Assembly: GCF_017114985.1 (NCBI RefSeq)
Contig: NZ_JABXKP010000044.1
Location: 1 to 41,188 of the forward strand
Length of the DNA stretch: 41,188 nt
Origin: Nostoc sp. JL33
Lineage (GTDB): Bacteria; Cyanobacteriota; Cyanobacteriia; Cyanobacteriales; Nostocaceae
Direction of reading: 5' to 3'
Position numbers and translations under genes: made by a program. The notes beneath the pieces are model-generated. The model worked only from the letters and a program-made list of their open reading frames with translations. It did not search any database and was not told the DNA's origin. Shown piece after piece: positions 34,245 through 41,188 of this stretch (positions are counted from its first letter, which is position 1; every line of letters begins with the position of its first letter).

Positions 34245-34955
34245 TTACGCTACCGGAGGATCTTCAAATTTATAGCCAACCCCAACAACAGTTTTAATAA
34301 AAGTAGGATTCGCCGGATCAGGCTCAATCTTTTTTCGCAACCGAGCTACATGAGTATCCACAACTCGTTCATCGCCAAAAAAGTTATCTCCCCAAAGTTT
34401 ATCAATTAGTTGAGTACGGTTCCAAACTCGACCCGGATTGCTGACAAAGGTGGTTAGCAAGTTAAATTCTAGGGTCGTTAAGTCCAAAATTTCAACCTCC
34501 TGAGAATTCAGCTGACGACTGGCAGTGCGCTGGTCTACATCTACGATAAAGTGTTGGGTACGATTGACTTGATTTTGTCCCCCTTGGCGGAGGCTACGCC
34601 GTAATAGTGCCCGCACCCTAGCTACCAACTCTCTGGGGCTAAAGGGTTTCACCATGTAATCATCAGCACCAGTAGACAGACCAATAACGCGATCGATTTC
34701 CTCACCCTTAGCCGTGAGCATCAAAATGTAAGGATCTTTTGCACCTGGTTTCTGGCGAATTCTGGCACAAACTTCTAACCCATCCAAACCAGGAATCATT
34801 AAATCTAGAATGATTAAATCAGGTGGTTGCTCCTGAAACATCCGCAAAGCATTCATGCCATCGCGGCTAATGCGACAAAAAAATCCTTCTTTTTCTAAAG
34901 AGAGTTCGATTAAATGAGCAATTTCTGGTTCATCTTCAACTATTAAAATATCCAT
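34245..34955 (-). CDS. OmpR/PhoB-family response regulator
   Basis: A 236-residue regulator starting at the ATG at 34955 (MDILIVEDEPE); an upstream TTG is less likely. The receiver domain has the acidic pair E7-D8, phospho-acceptor D51 (LIILDLMIPG), and K in VKPFSPREL. The C-terminal winged helix binds DNA: LTTLEFNLLTTFVSNPGRVW and DERVVDTHVARLRKKIEPD, ending VGVGYKFEDPP. It pairs with the histidine kinase immediately downstream. The regulon is unknown. Confidence 0.95.
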   Translation of the reverse strand: MDILIVEDEPEIAHLIELSLEKEGFFCRISRDGMNALRMFQEQPPDLIILDLMIPGLDGLEVCARIRQKPGAKDPYILMLTAKGEEIDRVIGLSTGADDYMVKPFSPRELVARVRALLRRSLRQGGQNQVNRTQHFIVDVDQRTASRQLNSQEVEILDLTTLEFNLLTTFVSNPGRVWNRTQLIDKLWGDNFFGDERVVDTHVARLRKKIEPDPANPTFIKTVVGVGYKFEDPPVA

Positions 34956-34984
34956 TTCAACTAGGGCCAAGCAAAATACGCAGA

Positions 34985-35683
34985 TTAAAGATTTGAATTT
35001 GACGAGGTGCGATAACTGTAACCAAGATGAGAATCTTTTTGAATGTGTGCTTTAATACTATCGAGGTCAATGAAGCAGTCAGCAACATCAATCAAGCTTT
35101 CACTAGTGGCCGTTTGTAGGCTGACCACTTCCACTCGAACTCCCATTCTGCTGACAGCGTTCACAGCATAGGCTAAATCTCCATCTCCACTGACTAAAAC
35201 CGCAGTATCATAATAAGGAGCTAAAGTGATCATGTCTACAGCAATTTCTACATTCAGATTTGATTTTTTGAAATTCTCTGCTGCCAGAACAAGCTCTTTT
35301 GCCACTACACGATAGCCATGACGACGCATCCACAATAGAAAACCCTGTTGCTTTTCATTGCTGATATCAACCCCAGTATAAAAGAAAGCACGCAATAGTC
35401 TTGAACCGTTGGTTAAATGACAAAGCAATTTAACGTAGTCAATTTCTATGCCGAGTTGTAAAGCTGTATGAAATAGGCTTAAGCCATCAATAAAAATAGC
35501 AACTCGACCACGATTGAACCTATTAAAAATCGAATTATCAGGTGCAGTATCTTGCATCTTCTTAGTATCTTTACCTTTGACAGCAGTATCGCTCAAATTT
35601 TGCCCTTGCCAATGTGGTTTAGCTTTGAGTACTTTAGTTTCCTTAAATTCATTTCTTTGTTTGCTAAAATTAGTTATAATCAT
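34985..35683 (-). CDS. LabA-like NYN-domain protein
   Basis: A 232-residue protein with a PIN-like NYN fold (about 58-215): VAIFIDGLSLF (first Asp D66), NVEIAVDMITLAPYYDTAVLV, and VSGDGDLAYAVNAVSRMGVRVEV. NYN domains are predicted RNases; LabA of Synechococcus affects circadian gene expression. Acidic residues are kept, but the usual DGSN after the first strand is here DGLS. The first ~42 residues are poorly conserved in style, and an internal ATG (MQDTAPDNSIFNRFNRGRVA) is a possible true start. It lies just upstream of the two-component pair with a 29-nt gap, so it may be in the same operon. Confidence 0.88.
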   Translation of the reverse strand: MIITNFSKQRNEFKETKVLKAKPHWQGQNLSDTAVKGKDTKKMQDTAPDNSIFNRFNRGRVAIFIDGLSLFHTALQLGIEIDYVKLLCHLTNGSRLLRAFFYTGVDISNEKQQGFLLWMRRHGYRVVAKELVLAAENFKKSNLNVEIAVDMITLAPYYDTAVLVSGDGDLAYAVNAVSRMGVRVEVVSLQTATSESLIDVADCFIDLDSIKAHIQKDSHLGYSYRTSSNSNL

Positions 35684-36147
35684 TGATACCTCTGATTTTA
35701 AAGCTGGAAAAAGTTTTGGATAAATTGTCTATAGTATAGTCTTTGCTGATTTATAACCCTAGCAGGTAATGGTCTTAAGTCACTACATGCAGATCAACTT
35801 AACTGGCGCTCAATCTTCCTTCAAAGTAGACAGCAGACGGGTTTTTCACTGTTGTCAGGGTTAGTTTGAGGAAATATTGCCTCTGCCCACAGATATGTTA
35901 ATCTTTACCCACCGAGACAGCAAGAGTTTGGAGAAAATAAATCTTTTTCTAAGGGTAGGGGCAAGAATCTGCAAACGTTATCTATCTATATTTTATTTTA
36001 GCTCTGGATTTTTATAACCTTACAGCTAGGAAGTTGAGATTTACCGCAGGCTAAGGACGCTCAAATACTAACAGAGTTAGAAGCACTAATAATGTAATAT
36101 GCCGCCCCTCAAAAGGTAAGTTGTCACAAAGCATTGACGAAAATACA
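35684..36147. other. Intergenic stretch without a recognised gene
   Basis: About 460 nt between the NYN gene start and the desB end. It is AT-rich with no long frame, no tRNA-like fold and no repeat that I could identify. It must hold the promoter of the NYN/two-component genes, with AT-rich TATAGTATAG near 35730 a candidate -10. Confidence 0.4.
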
Positions 36148-36181
36148 AGATTCCCGACTTCTTTAAAGAAGTCGGGAATCT
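36148..36181 (-). terminator. Perfect 34-nt palindrome at the desB end
   Basis: AGATTCCCGACTTCTTT (36148-36164) and its exact complement (36165-36181) meet with no loop, 5 nt beyond the desB stop. On the minus strand it is followed by TGTATTTTCG. It probably serves as a terminator for desB, although the same palindrome type is also a dispersed repeat. Confidence 0.6.
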
Positions 36182-36186
36182 GAATC

Positions 36187-37266
36187 TTAGACTTTAGTTA
36201 ACTTATTGTTAGATGTGTAGTAAACCTTACTACCAGTATCAGGGACAAAATGGCAGCTGATACATGAATTCCATACTGACTTCCAAATCGGTTCTTCCGA
36301 TTTGTGGAAATACTCACCCATCACTGGTTTTATTGCCTCAGTTGCCTTCAGCAAATTGTAGTGAGGGATGTTAAGGAATATATGGTGAGCAACATGAGTA
36401 CCGATATCGTGATGGATATGATTGATCAAACCATAATTACGGTCAATGCTAGAAATCGCACCTTTTAAGAAAGTCCAATCTTCTCCACGATACCAGGGAA
36501 GCTCTGGCTCAGTGTGGTGCAAGAATGTTACCAAATCTAGCCAAACGATGAATACAAGGTAAGGCACAGCGTAATATTTCAGTAACCACATCCAACCCCA
36601 TTGGTAGGTGAGGAAACCTAGCAAACCTACCATGCCAATCAAAAGTACAGTACTAGTGATGACATCCCATTTTTCCGATGGTTTGAAAAGCGAACTACTG
36701 GGCAAGAAGTGGGAGCCTTCCTTATTAGGTGAACGCTTAAACAGATACAGAGGATAAGCCAAGAGAAAAACATAATATCTGCCTATCTTTTGGGCTAAAG
36801 GCATCTCATTATATTGTGATTCTGTCACAGGATACCAGCTTTCATCGTTATCGATATTGCCAGTATTTTTGTGATGGGTTCTGTGGCTAATTCGCCAACC
36901 ATGATAAGGAACAAGTATTGGTGTGTGAGAAAGATGCCCAATCAAATCATTGAGCCATTTCTGCTTAGAAAAAGATTGGTGTCCGCAGTCATGTCCGACT
37001 ACAAACAAAGCCCAAAACATCGTTCCTTGCATTAGCCAGAAAATCGGAAAGAAAAGCCAAGAATCCAGGTAATGAGCTACTGCATAAAGCAGACCGATAA
37101 TCAGGATGTCACGAAAGAAGTAAAAAAGTGATTTTGTCACATTGGGTTGAAAGCATTCTGCAGGAATTGCAGCTTTTAAATCCTGAAGCGTGAAAGGTAA
37201 TTTAGTCGCATCCTCAGACGTTTCACTGGTAAGAGGATTATTGAACGTGATGGTATTTGATTGCAC
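36187..37266 (-). CDS. desB: Acyl-lipid omega-3 (delta-15) fatty acid desaturase
   Basis: A 359-residue membrane di-iron enzyme that adds the omega-3 double bond to linoleoyl chains on membrane lipids with ferredoxin as donor. The three His boxes are HDCGH (92-96), HRTHH (128-132) and HVAHH (291-295), with several membrane helices between. The sequence HKNTGNIDNDESWYPV after box 2 matches cyanobacterial DesB. It lies after desA and desC on the same strand, the order known in Anabaena. In cyanobacteria desB is usually cold-induced. There is a 218-nt gap to desA with a terminator hairpin, so its own promoter is likely. Confidence 0.95.
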   Translation of the reverse strand: MQSNTITFNNPLTSETSEDATKLPFTLQDLKAAIPAECFQPNVTKSLFYFFRDILIIGLLYAVAHYLDSWLFFPIFWLMQGTMFWALFVVGHDCGHQSFSKQKWLNDLIGHLSHTPILVPYHGWRISHRTHHKNTGNIDNDESWYPVTESQYNEMPLAQKIGRYYVFLLAYPLYLFKRSPNKEGSHFLPSSSLFKPSEKWDVITSTVLLIGMVGLLGFLTYQWGWMWLLKYYAVPYLVFIVWLDLVTFLHHTEPELPWYRGEDWTFLKGAISSIDRNYGLINHIHHDIGTHVAHHIFLNIPHYNLLKATEAIKPVMGEYFHKSEEPIWKSVWNSCISCHFVPDTGSKVYYTSNNKLTKV

Positions 37267-37440
37267 TGGATTCTTTTGTTAGATAGAAATCGGAACTTTA
37301 TTTGAGGCAAGATCCTCTCACTTCTATGATGCCCACGACAATAGCGATCGCTAACACACAAGAGGATAATCTCTGGCAATTTACCTAACAATTTTAGTCA
37401 GGAAACAATTGCCAGATTCTATTTAAACACAGCATAATAA

Positions 37441-37464
37441 ACGCTCTCGTCGGTTCAAGAGCGT
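37441..37464 (-). terminator. Intrinsic terminator of desA
   Basis: ACGCTCT (37441-37447) pairs with AGAGCGT (37458-37464) around a 10-nt loop; on the minus strand TTTATTATG follows. It is about 20 nt past the desA stop, separating desA and desB transcription. Confidence 0.65.
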
Positions 37465-37484
37465 CAGTATCATCACAGCGCTAT

Positions 37485-38537
37485 TTATCGCTTTGTGTAA
37501 TATTCGTTGAAAGTCTTATAACCAGTATCAGTTGTGTACAATTGACACTGGTCTGTAATCTGCTTCATTAAAGGCCAAGAAAACTCACACTCATCATGCA
37601 GATAAGTCCCCCAATTTTCTTTGATGCTGCTGTAAGCTAGCCGCAAATTATAAGAAGGAATCGCAGTGGAAATATGATGAGGGACATGAACATTGATATC
37701 GTGGCACAAAATTTCTACCCAGCGCGGATAATCGCAATGGATAGTGCCAAATAGCTGTGCTAGACCTTCATTCCACTTATTCGCTGTCACAAAAGGAACA
37801 TCTGCGGCAGTATGGTGAACAATAGTAAAAGTACTCATCCAAAAATGGTAAATCATCCAGGGTACTAGCCAAAACTTGACAAATCCCCAGATACCAGTTG
37901 TGGCGATCAGAATCGGGAAAGCGATCGCTGCAAACACAACTACCACCGCCACAGAAAGCTTGATACTCGATTGGTCTTTAGTTTTGAAATTCCGCCAATC
38001 AAAATGTATCACAGCCCAATGTCCAATGGAACCTACCCACCAGAGGCGTTTACGCATGAACAGTTCAAAAGCAGACTGCCGGGTTTTACCCCAATTTTCA
38101 AACGCTTCTGTTTGGATTGGATGCCAAGCGTTGTCCTCATCCAGCTTGTTGGTATGAGTATGGTGATAATTATGCTTAATGCGCCAACTATGAAAGGGGT
38201 AAATTAACGGCATCATGAAGAAGTGACCCACCAAATCATTTACCCAACGACGTTTGGCAAAAGACCTATGACCACAATCATGGGCAATTACAAAAAAACC
38301 TGTTAAAGCAGTGCCCGTAAAAATCCAAGCTAGGGGCAAAAGAAACCAAGGAGTGATGCTTAGGCTGTAGTAGCCCAAGGCAACTGCCAAGACACTTAGC
38401 AGTACTTGTGTCCAAGCTTTGCGACGGTTCTGTTGAAAACATTCCCGTGGCACGGTTTTGACAATATCTTTGAGCCTCAGGTCGGAATTACTAGGCTCGT
38501 CACTTACTTTCTGGCTATTAATTATTGATGTAGTCAT
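37485..38537 (-). CDS. desA: Acyl-lipid omega-6 (delta-12) fatty acid desaturase
   Basis: A 350-residue membrane di-iron desaturase that makes linoleoyl from oleoyl chains on membrane lipids. His boxes: HDCGH (86-90), HNYHH (122-126), HVPHH (284-288). I use the ATG at 38537 (MTTSIINSQK), giving the usual DesA length; the frame extends upstream from an ATG at 38585 but with atypical residues. It is placed between desC and desB on the same strand, and has its own upstream gap of 253 nt and a terminator, so it is probably its own unit. Confidence 0.95.
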   Translation of the reverse strand: MTTSIINSQKVSDEPSNSDLRLKDIVKTVPRECFQQNRRKAWTQVLLSVLAVALGYYSLSITPWFLLPLAWIFTGTALTGFFVIAHDCGHRSFAKRRWVNDLVGHFFMMPLIYPFHSWRIKHNYHHTHTNKLDEDNAWHPIQTEAFENWGKTRQSAFELFMRKRLWWVGSIGHWAVIHFDWRNFKTKDQSSIKLSVAVVVVFAAIAFPILIATTGIWGFVKFWLVPWMIYHFWMSTFTIVHHTAADVPFVTANKWNEGLAQLFGTIHCDYPRWVEILCHDINVHVPHHISTAIPSYNLRLAYSSIKENWGTYLHDECEFSWPLMKQITDQCQLYTTDTGYKTFNEYYTKR

Positions 38538-38731
38538 GGACACCTGAAAAAGAACAAACTCCTCCACCAAGTCACCAAAAAGCAACTTGCCGCAAAATTT
38601 CTTAATATTAGCGCTTCGGATTATAGCAATCTAACCGACACAAGCGCACCTGTAAATAGCTTTTTCAAAACTGAGAAGTTAGAAGTTAATCAGCTATGAG
38701 TTAAAAAAGGTAGACATCCTAACTCCTGTAA

Positions 38732-38790
38732 AGACGCGATTAATCGCGTCTCTACTCCTAACTCCTGTACAGACGCGATTAATCGCGTCT
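38732..38790. repeat. Two tandem palindromes at the desC end
   Basis: The 20-nt perfect palindrome AGACGCGATTAATCGCGTCT occurs twice (38732-38751 and 38771-38790), each preceded by TCCTGTA, with a 39-nt period. The second copy touches the desC stop codon. It may end desC transcription in either direction; it also belongs to the dispersed CGTCTCTA-type palindromes seen at 22862. Confidence 0.8.
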
Positions 38791-39612
38791 CTAACTAATT
38801 TTTGCTGGGGCTAACTTCACATTAGTAGCCAGACCAACTGCTTGTAGCAATTGAACTGTCATCCAGGTTAAATCGATTTCCCACCATTCCAGCCCATGAC
38901 GAGCTGAGTATTGAAAAGCATGATGGTTATTGTGCCAGCCTTCACCGAAAACTAGTACGGCTACCCACCAGCAATTAGTTGAGCGATCGCCAGAATCATA
39001 GCTCTGATAGCCAAATTTATGAGTAGCGCTATTCACCAACCAAGTGCAGTGGTAAACCCAGACAATGCGAACAAAAATTCCCCAAACAACGAACGGCCAG
39101 CCACCCAGAAGTAAAAGCAATACACCTAGAGCAACCTGGATCAAAATGAAATATTTTTCTAAAAACTGATAAACTGGGTCTTCGGCAATGTCTTTGGTGA
39201 AACGAGGAACATCAGCGTGAGCGGGACAGTAGTGAATCAGCCAATCCATGTGGCTCCACCAGAAGCCTTTATTGGAATCATGGGGATCAGCGTCAGTATC
39301 CGAGTGCAAATGATGGATACGATGTGTCCCGATCCACTCAATTGGGCCTCCTTGACAGGAGAGTGTCCCAAAGAAAACCAGAAGATACTCTAGCCACTTG
39401 GGAGTTTGAAAACTGCGGTGGGTGACAAGGCGATGAAATCCTAGAGTAACGCCTAAGCCGCCAGTCACCCAATACAGCAAGAAACCCACACCAACTGCCG
39501 TCCAGCTAAAGTTACCAGGAACAAAGGCAAATAAAGCGCCGATGTGCAGTGCAATGAAGAACAGGGTATTAACCCAGTTAATTTGAGGTTTAGTTGAGGT
39601 AGCAATTGTCAT
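38791..39612 (-). CDS. desC: Acyl-lipid delta-9 desaturase
   Basis: A 273-residue membrane di-iron desaturase, putting the first double bond into stearoyl chains on lipids. His boxes: HRLVTH (60-65), HRIHH (97-101), HNNHH (227-231), as in stearoyl-CoA-desaturase-like DesC. Helices at about 15-50 and 150-190 span the membrane. It is the first gene of the desC-desA-desB cluster and is divergent from the methionine-gamma-lyase-family gene, with a 91-nt shared promoter gap. Confidence 0.95.
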   Translation of the reverse strand: MTIATSTKPQINWVNTLFFIALHIGALFAFVPGNFSWTAVGVGFLLYWVTGGLGVTLGFHRLVTHRSFQTPKWLEYLLVFFGTLSCQGGPIEWIGTHRIHHLHSDTDADPHDSNKGFWWSHMDWLIHYCPAHADVPRFTKDIAEDPVYQFLEKYFILIQVALGVLLLLLGGWPFVVWGIFVRIVWVYHCTWLVNSATHKFGYQSYDSGDRSTNCWWVAVLVFGEGWHNNHHAFQYSARHGLEWWEIDLTWMTVQLLQAVGLATNVKLAPAKIS

Positions 39613-39703
39613 GCAGTAACCTGAATTTGAATTTTCCAGCCTAGTCTGCGCGATCTAATAATCCGCATATCTATAATTTAATTTTTTTTTGAACGAGGAA
39701 CTG

Positions 39704-40945
39704 ATGAACAGCTTAGAACAGCTGCGGCAAGCAGAACAGGCACTATTAGAAATTTTTTCTGGAATTGACACTCAGGTAAAGCATAATCTAAAACGAGTGC
39801 TGGATGCTTTTCGTAATCACCGTGTGGGCGCACACCACTTCGCTGGTGTAAGTGGCTATGGTCACGATGATTTAGGACGAGAAACTTTAGATAAAGTTTT
39901 TGCCGAAGTTATGGGTTCTGAAGCTGCGGCCGTGCGGGTGCAGTTCGTTTCGGGAACTCATGCGATCGCCTGTGCTTTGTTTGGTGTACTCCGTCCTGGA
40001 GATGAAATGTTAGCAGTGGTCGGTTCTCCCTACGATACACTTGAAGAAGTCATTGGTTTACGGGGTCAAGGTCAAGGCTCTCTTATTGAGTTTGGCATAA
40101 ATTACCGTCAGCTAGAGCTAACCCCAGAAGGAACAGTGGATTGGCAAGCTTTAAGCCATATAGTGGATGACAAAACTCGTTTAGTATTAATTCAGCGTTC
40201 TTGTGGCTATTCTTGGCGACCTAGTTTATCAATTGCCGATATTGAAAAAATCATCCATTTGGTAAAACAGCAAAACCCAAACACTGTTTGCTTTGTGGAT
40301 AACTGCTACGGCGAATTTATCGAAACAAAGGAACCTACAGCCGTAGGTGCTGATTTAATGGCGGGGTCACTGATTAAAAACCCTGGTGGTACCATTGTCA
40401 GCGCTGGCGGTTATATCGCCGGTCGCGCCGACTTAGTGGAAGCAGCCGCCTGTCGTCTCACGGCTCCTGGTATCGGTAGTTATGGCGGTGCTACTTTTGA
40501 CCAAAATCGCCTGCTGTTCCAAGGCTTATTTCTAGCGCCGCAGATGGTCGGAGAGGCGATGAAAGGGACTTATCTTACTGGTTATGTATTTGACAAACTG
40601 GGTTATCCAGTGAATCCCGCACCTCTGGCTCCCCGTGGGGATGTAATTCAGGCAATAAAACTCGGTTCTGCCGAAAAGCTAATTGCTTTCTGTAAAGCCA
40701 TACAACAGCATTCTCCTATCGGTTCCTACTTAGACCCGGTTCCAGATGAGATGCCGGGGTATGAGAGCCAAGTAGTCATGGCTGGCGGAACATTTATAGA
40801 AGGGAGTACTTTGGAATTATCAGCAGATGGGCCTTTGCGTGAACCCTATGTGGTTTATTGCCAGGGAGGAACTCATTGGACTCATGTGGCGATCGCCTTG
40901 GAGGCTGCGATCAATGCAGTAGGAAGTGCGGATATAAAATTATAG
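39704..40945 (+). CDS. Methionine gamma-lyase family PLP enzyme (aluminium-resistance-protein-like)
   Basis: A 413-residue cystathionine-beta-lyase-fold protein of the group annotated methionine gamma-lyase family or aluminium resistance protein. I chose the ATG at 39704 because GAGGAA lies just upstream; a TTG at 39689 is less likely. It shows a PLP-binding Lys candidate K225 in GSLIKNPGGTI, the cofactor-binding Asp region FVDNCYGEF (about 197-205), and QFVSGTHAIACALFG (80-94). The exact reaction (C-S lyase) and substrate are not established for the group. It is divergent from desC. Confidence 0.93.
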   Translation: MNSLEQLRQAEQALLEIFSGIDTQVKHNLKRVLDAFRNHRVGAHHFAGVSGYGHDDLGRETLDKVFAEVMGSEAAAVRVQFVSGTHAIACALFGVLRPGDEMLAVVGSPYDTLEEVIGLRGQGQGSLIEFGINYRQLELTPEGTVDWQALSHIVDDKTRLVLIQRSCGYSWRPSLSIADIEKIIHLVKQQNPNTVCFVDNCYGEFIETKEPTAVGADLMAGSLIKNPGGTIVSAGGYIAGRADLVEAAACRLTAPGIGSYGGATFDQNRLLFQGLFLAPQMVGEAMKGTYLTGYVFDKLGYPVNPAPLAPRGDVIQAIKLGSAEKLIAFCKAIQQHSPIGSYLDPVPDEMPGYESQVVMAGGTFIEGSTLELSADGPLREPYVVYCQGGTHWTHVAIALEAAINAVGSADIKL

Positions 40946-40990
40946 CACATATTCCGCAGCGCGTGAGGTTTATTGAGAAATTAGTGAAAG

Positions 40991-41188
40991 GCGATGCCTA
41001 CGGCGGGCTTCTCTACGAGACGCTACGCGAACGCCAACGCATTTGCTATTTCGGCGATGCCTACGGCTGGCTACGCCTACGCATTTGCTATTTCGGCGAT
41101 GCCTACGGCTGGCTACGCCTACGCATTTGTTATTTCGGCGAACCCATTTGTTATTTCGGCGATGCCTACGGCTGGCTACGCCTACGCA
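40991..41188. repeat. 42-nt tandem repeat, continuing past the right edge
   Basis: The unit begins GGCGATGCCTACGGCTGGCT and ends CATTTGCTATTTC. Full copies lie at 41053-41094 and 41095-41136, followed by a shortened 21-nt copy (41137-41157) and a third copy that runs off the edge at 41188. A divergent first copy (40991-41052) carries CTTCTCTACGAGACGCTACG. The unit length is a multiple of three and the plus frame GDAYGWLRLRICYF stays open, but there is no sign of a true gene. Confidence 0.85.

Overview
The window looks like chromosome from a filamentous, Nostoc-like cyanobacterium. The octamer GCGATCGC (HIP1) recurs throughout. Several short dispersed repeats sit between, and sometimes inside, genes. 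The gene set is cyanobacterial: Ycf66, DUF928 and DUF1822 proteins, a GH57/DUF3536 protein, a zinc-ribbon Ser/Thr kinase, a LabA-like NYN protein and a desC-desA-desB desaturase cluster. No rRNA or tRNA gene was seen.

Region 1 (1-7.6 kb, minus strand) is a secretion region. It holds the start of a filamentous-haemagglutinin-type (two-partner secretion) exoprotein cut by the left edge, a HlyD-type membrane-fusion protein, a peptidase-containing (C39) ABC exporter and three small genes upstream. Two of these, at 5544-5969 and 7198-7542, carry double-glycine leaders with a shared motif and fit as cargo that the C39 domain would cut and export. The middle one (6415-6957) lacks such a leader. A hairpin followed by a T run between the last small gene and the exporter may limit read-through. 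A ~123-bp block is repeated upstream of both double-glycine genes.

Region 2 (7.9-13.9 kb, plus strand) runs divergently: a sigma-70-family factor, a DUF1822 protein, a CHAT-protease/CHASE2 membrane protein and a DUF928 exported protein. I infer that this is a regulatory and envelope module, possibly linked to the haemagglutinin-like protein and exporter on the other strand.

Region 3 (13.9-28 kb) is mostly housekeeping: Ycf66, 6-phosphogluconate dehydrogenase, a Ser/Thr kinase, a Ca2+/H+ antiporter, a GH57 glycoside hydrolase preceded by a candidate structured RNA, a Gfo/Idh/MocA oxidoreductase followed by an HNH nuclease and a small membrane protein, a DUF4870 protein, an Omp85-family barrel and a 2-oxoglutarate/Fe(II) dioxygenase.

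Region 4 (28.3-30.7 kb) is a CRISPR array of 33 identical 37-nt repeats and 32 spacers, with no cas gene in the window.

Region 5 (30.8-41.2 kb) holds a DUF1932-type dehydrogenase, a GC-rich O-methyltransferase that looks acquired, a two-component system, a LabA-like NYN protein, the three acyl-lipid desaturases, a methionine-gamma-lyase-family PLP enzyme and, at the right edge, a 42-nt tandem repeat.

The clearest unexpected signals are three MITE-like elements with terminal inverted repeats and intact flanking direct repeats (two of one family with 10-bp duplications), the putative double-glycine peptide system with its repeated upstream block, the pseudoknot-like RNA candidate before the GH57 gene, and short repeats that have entered coding sequence in three genes.
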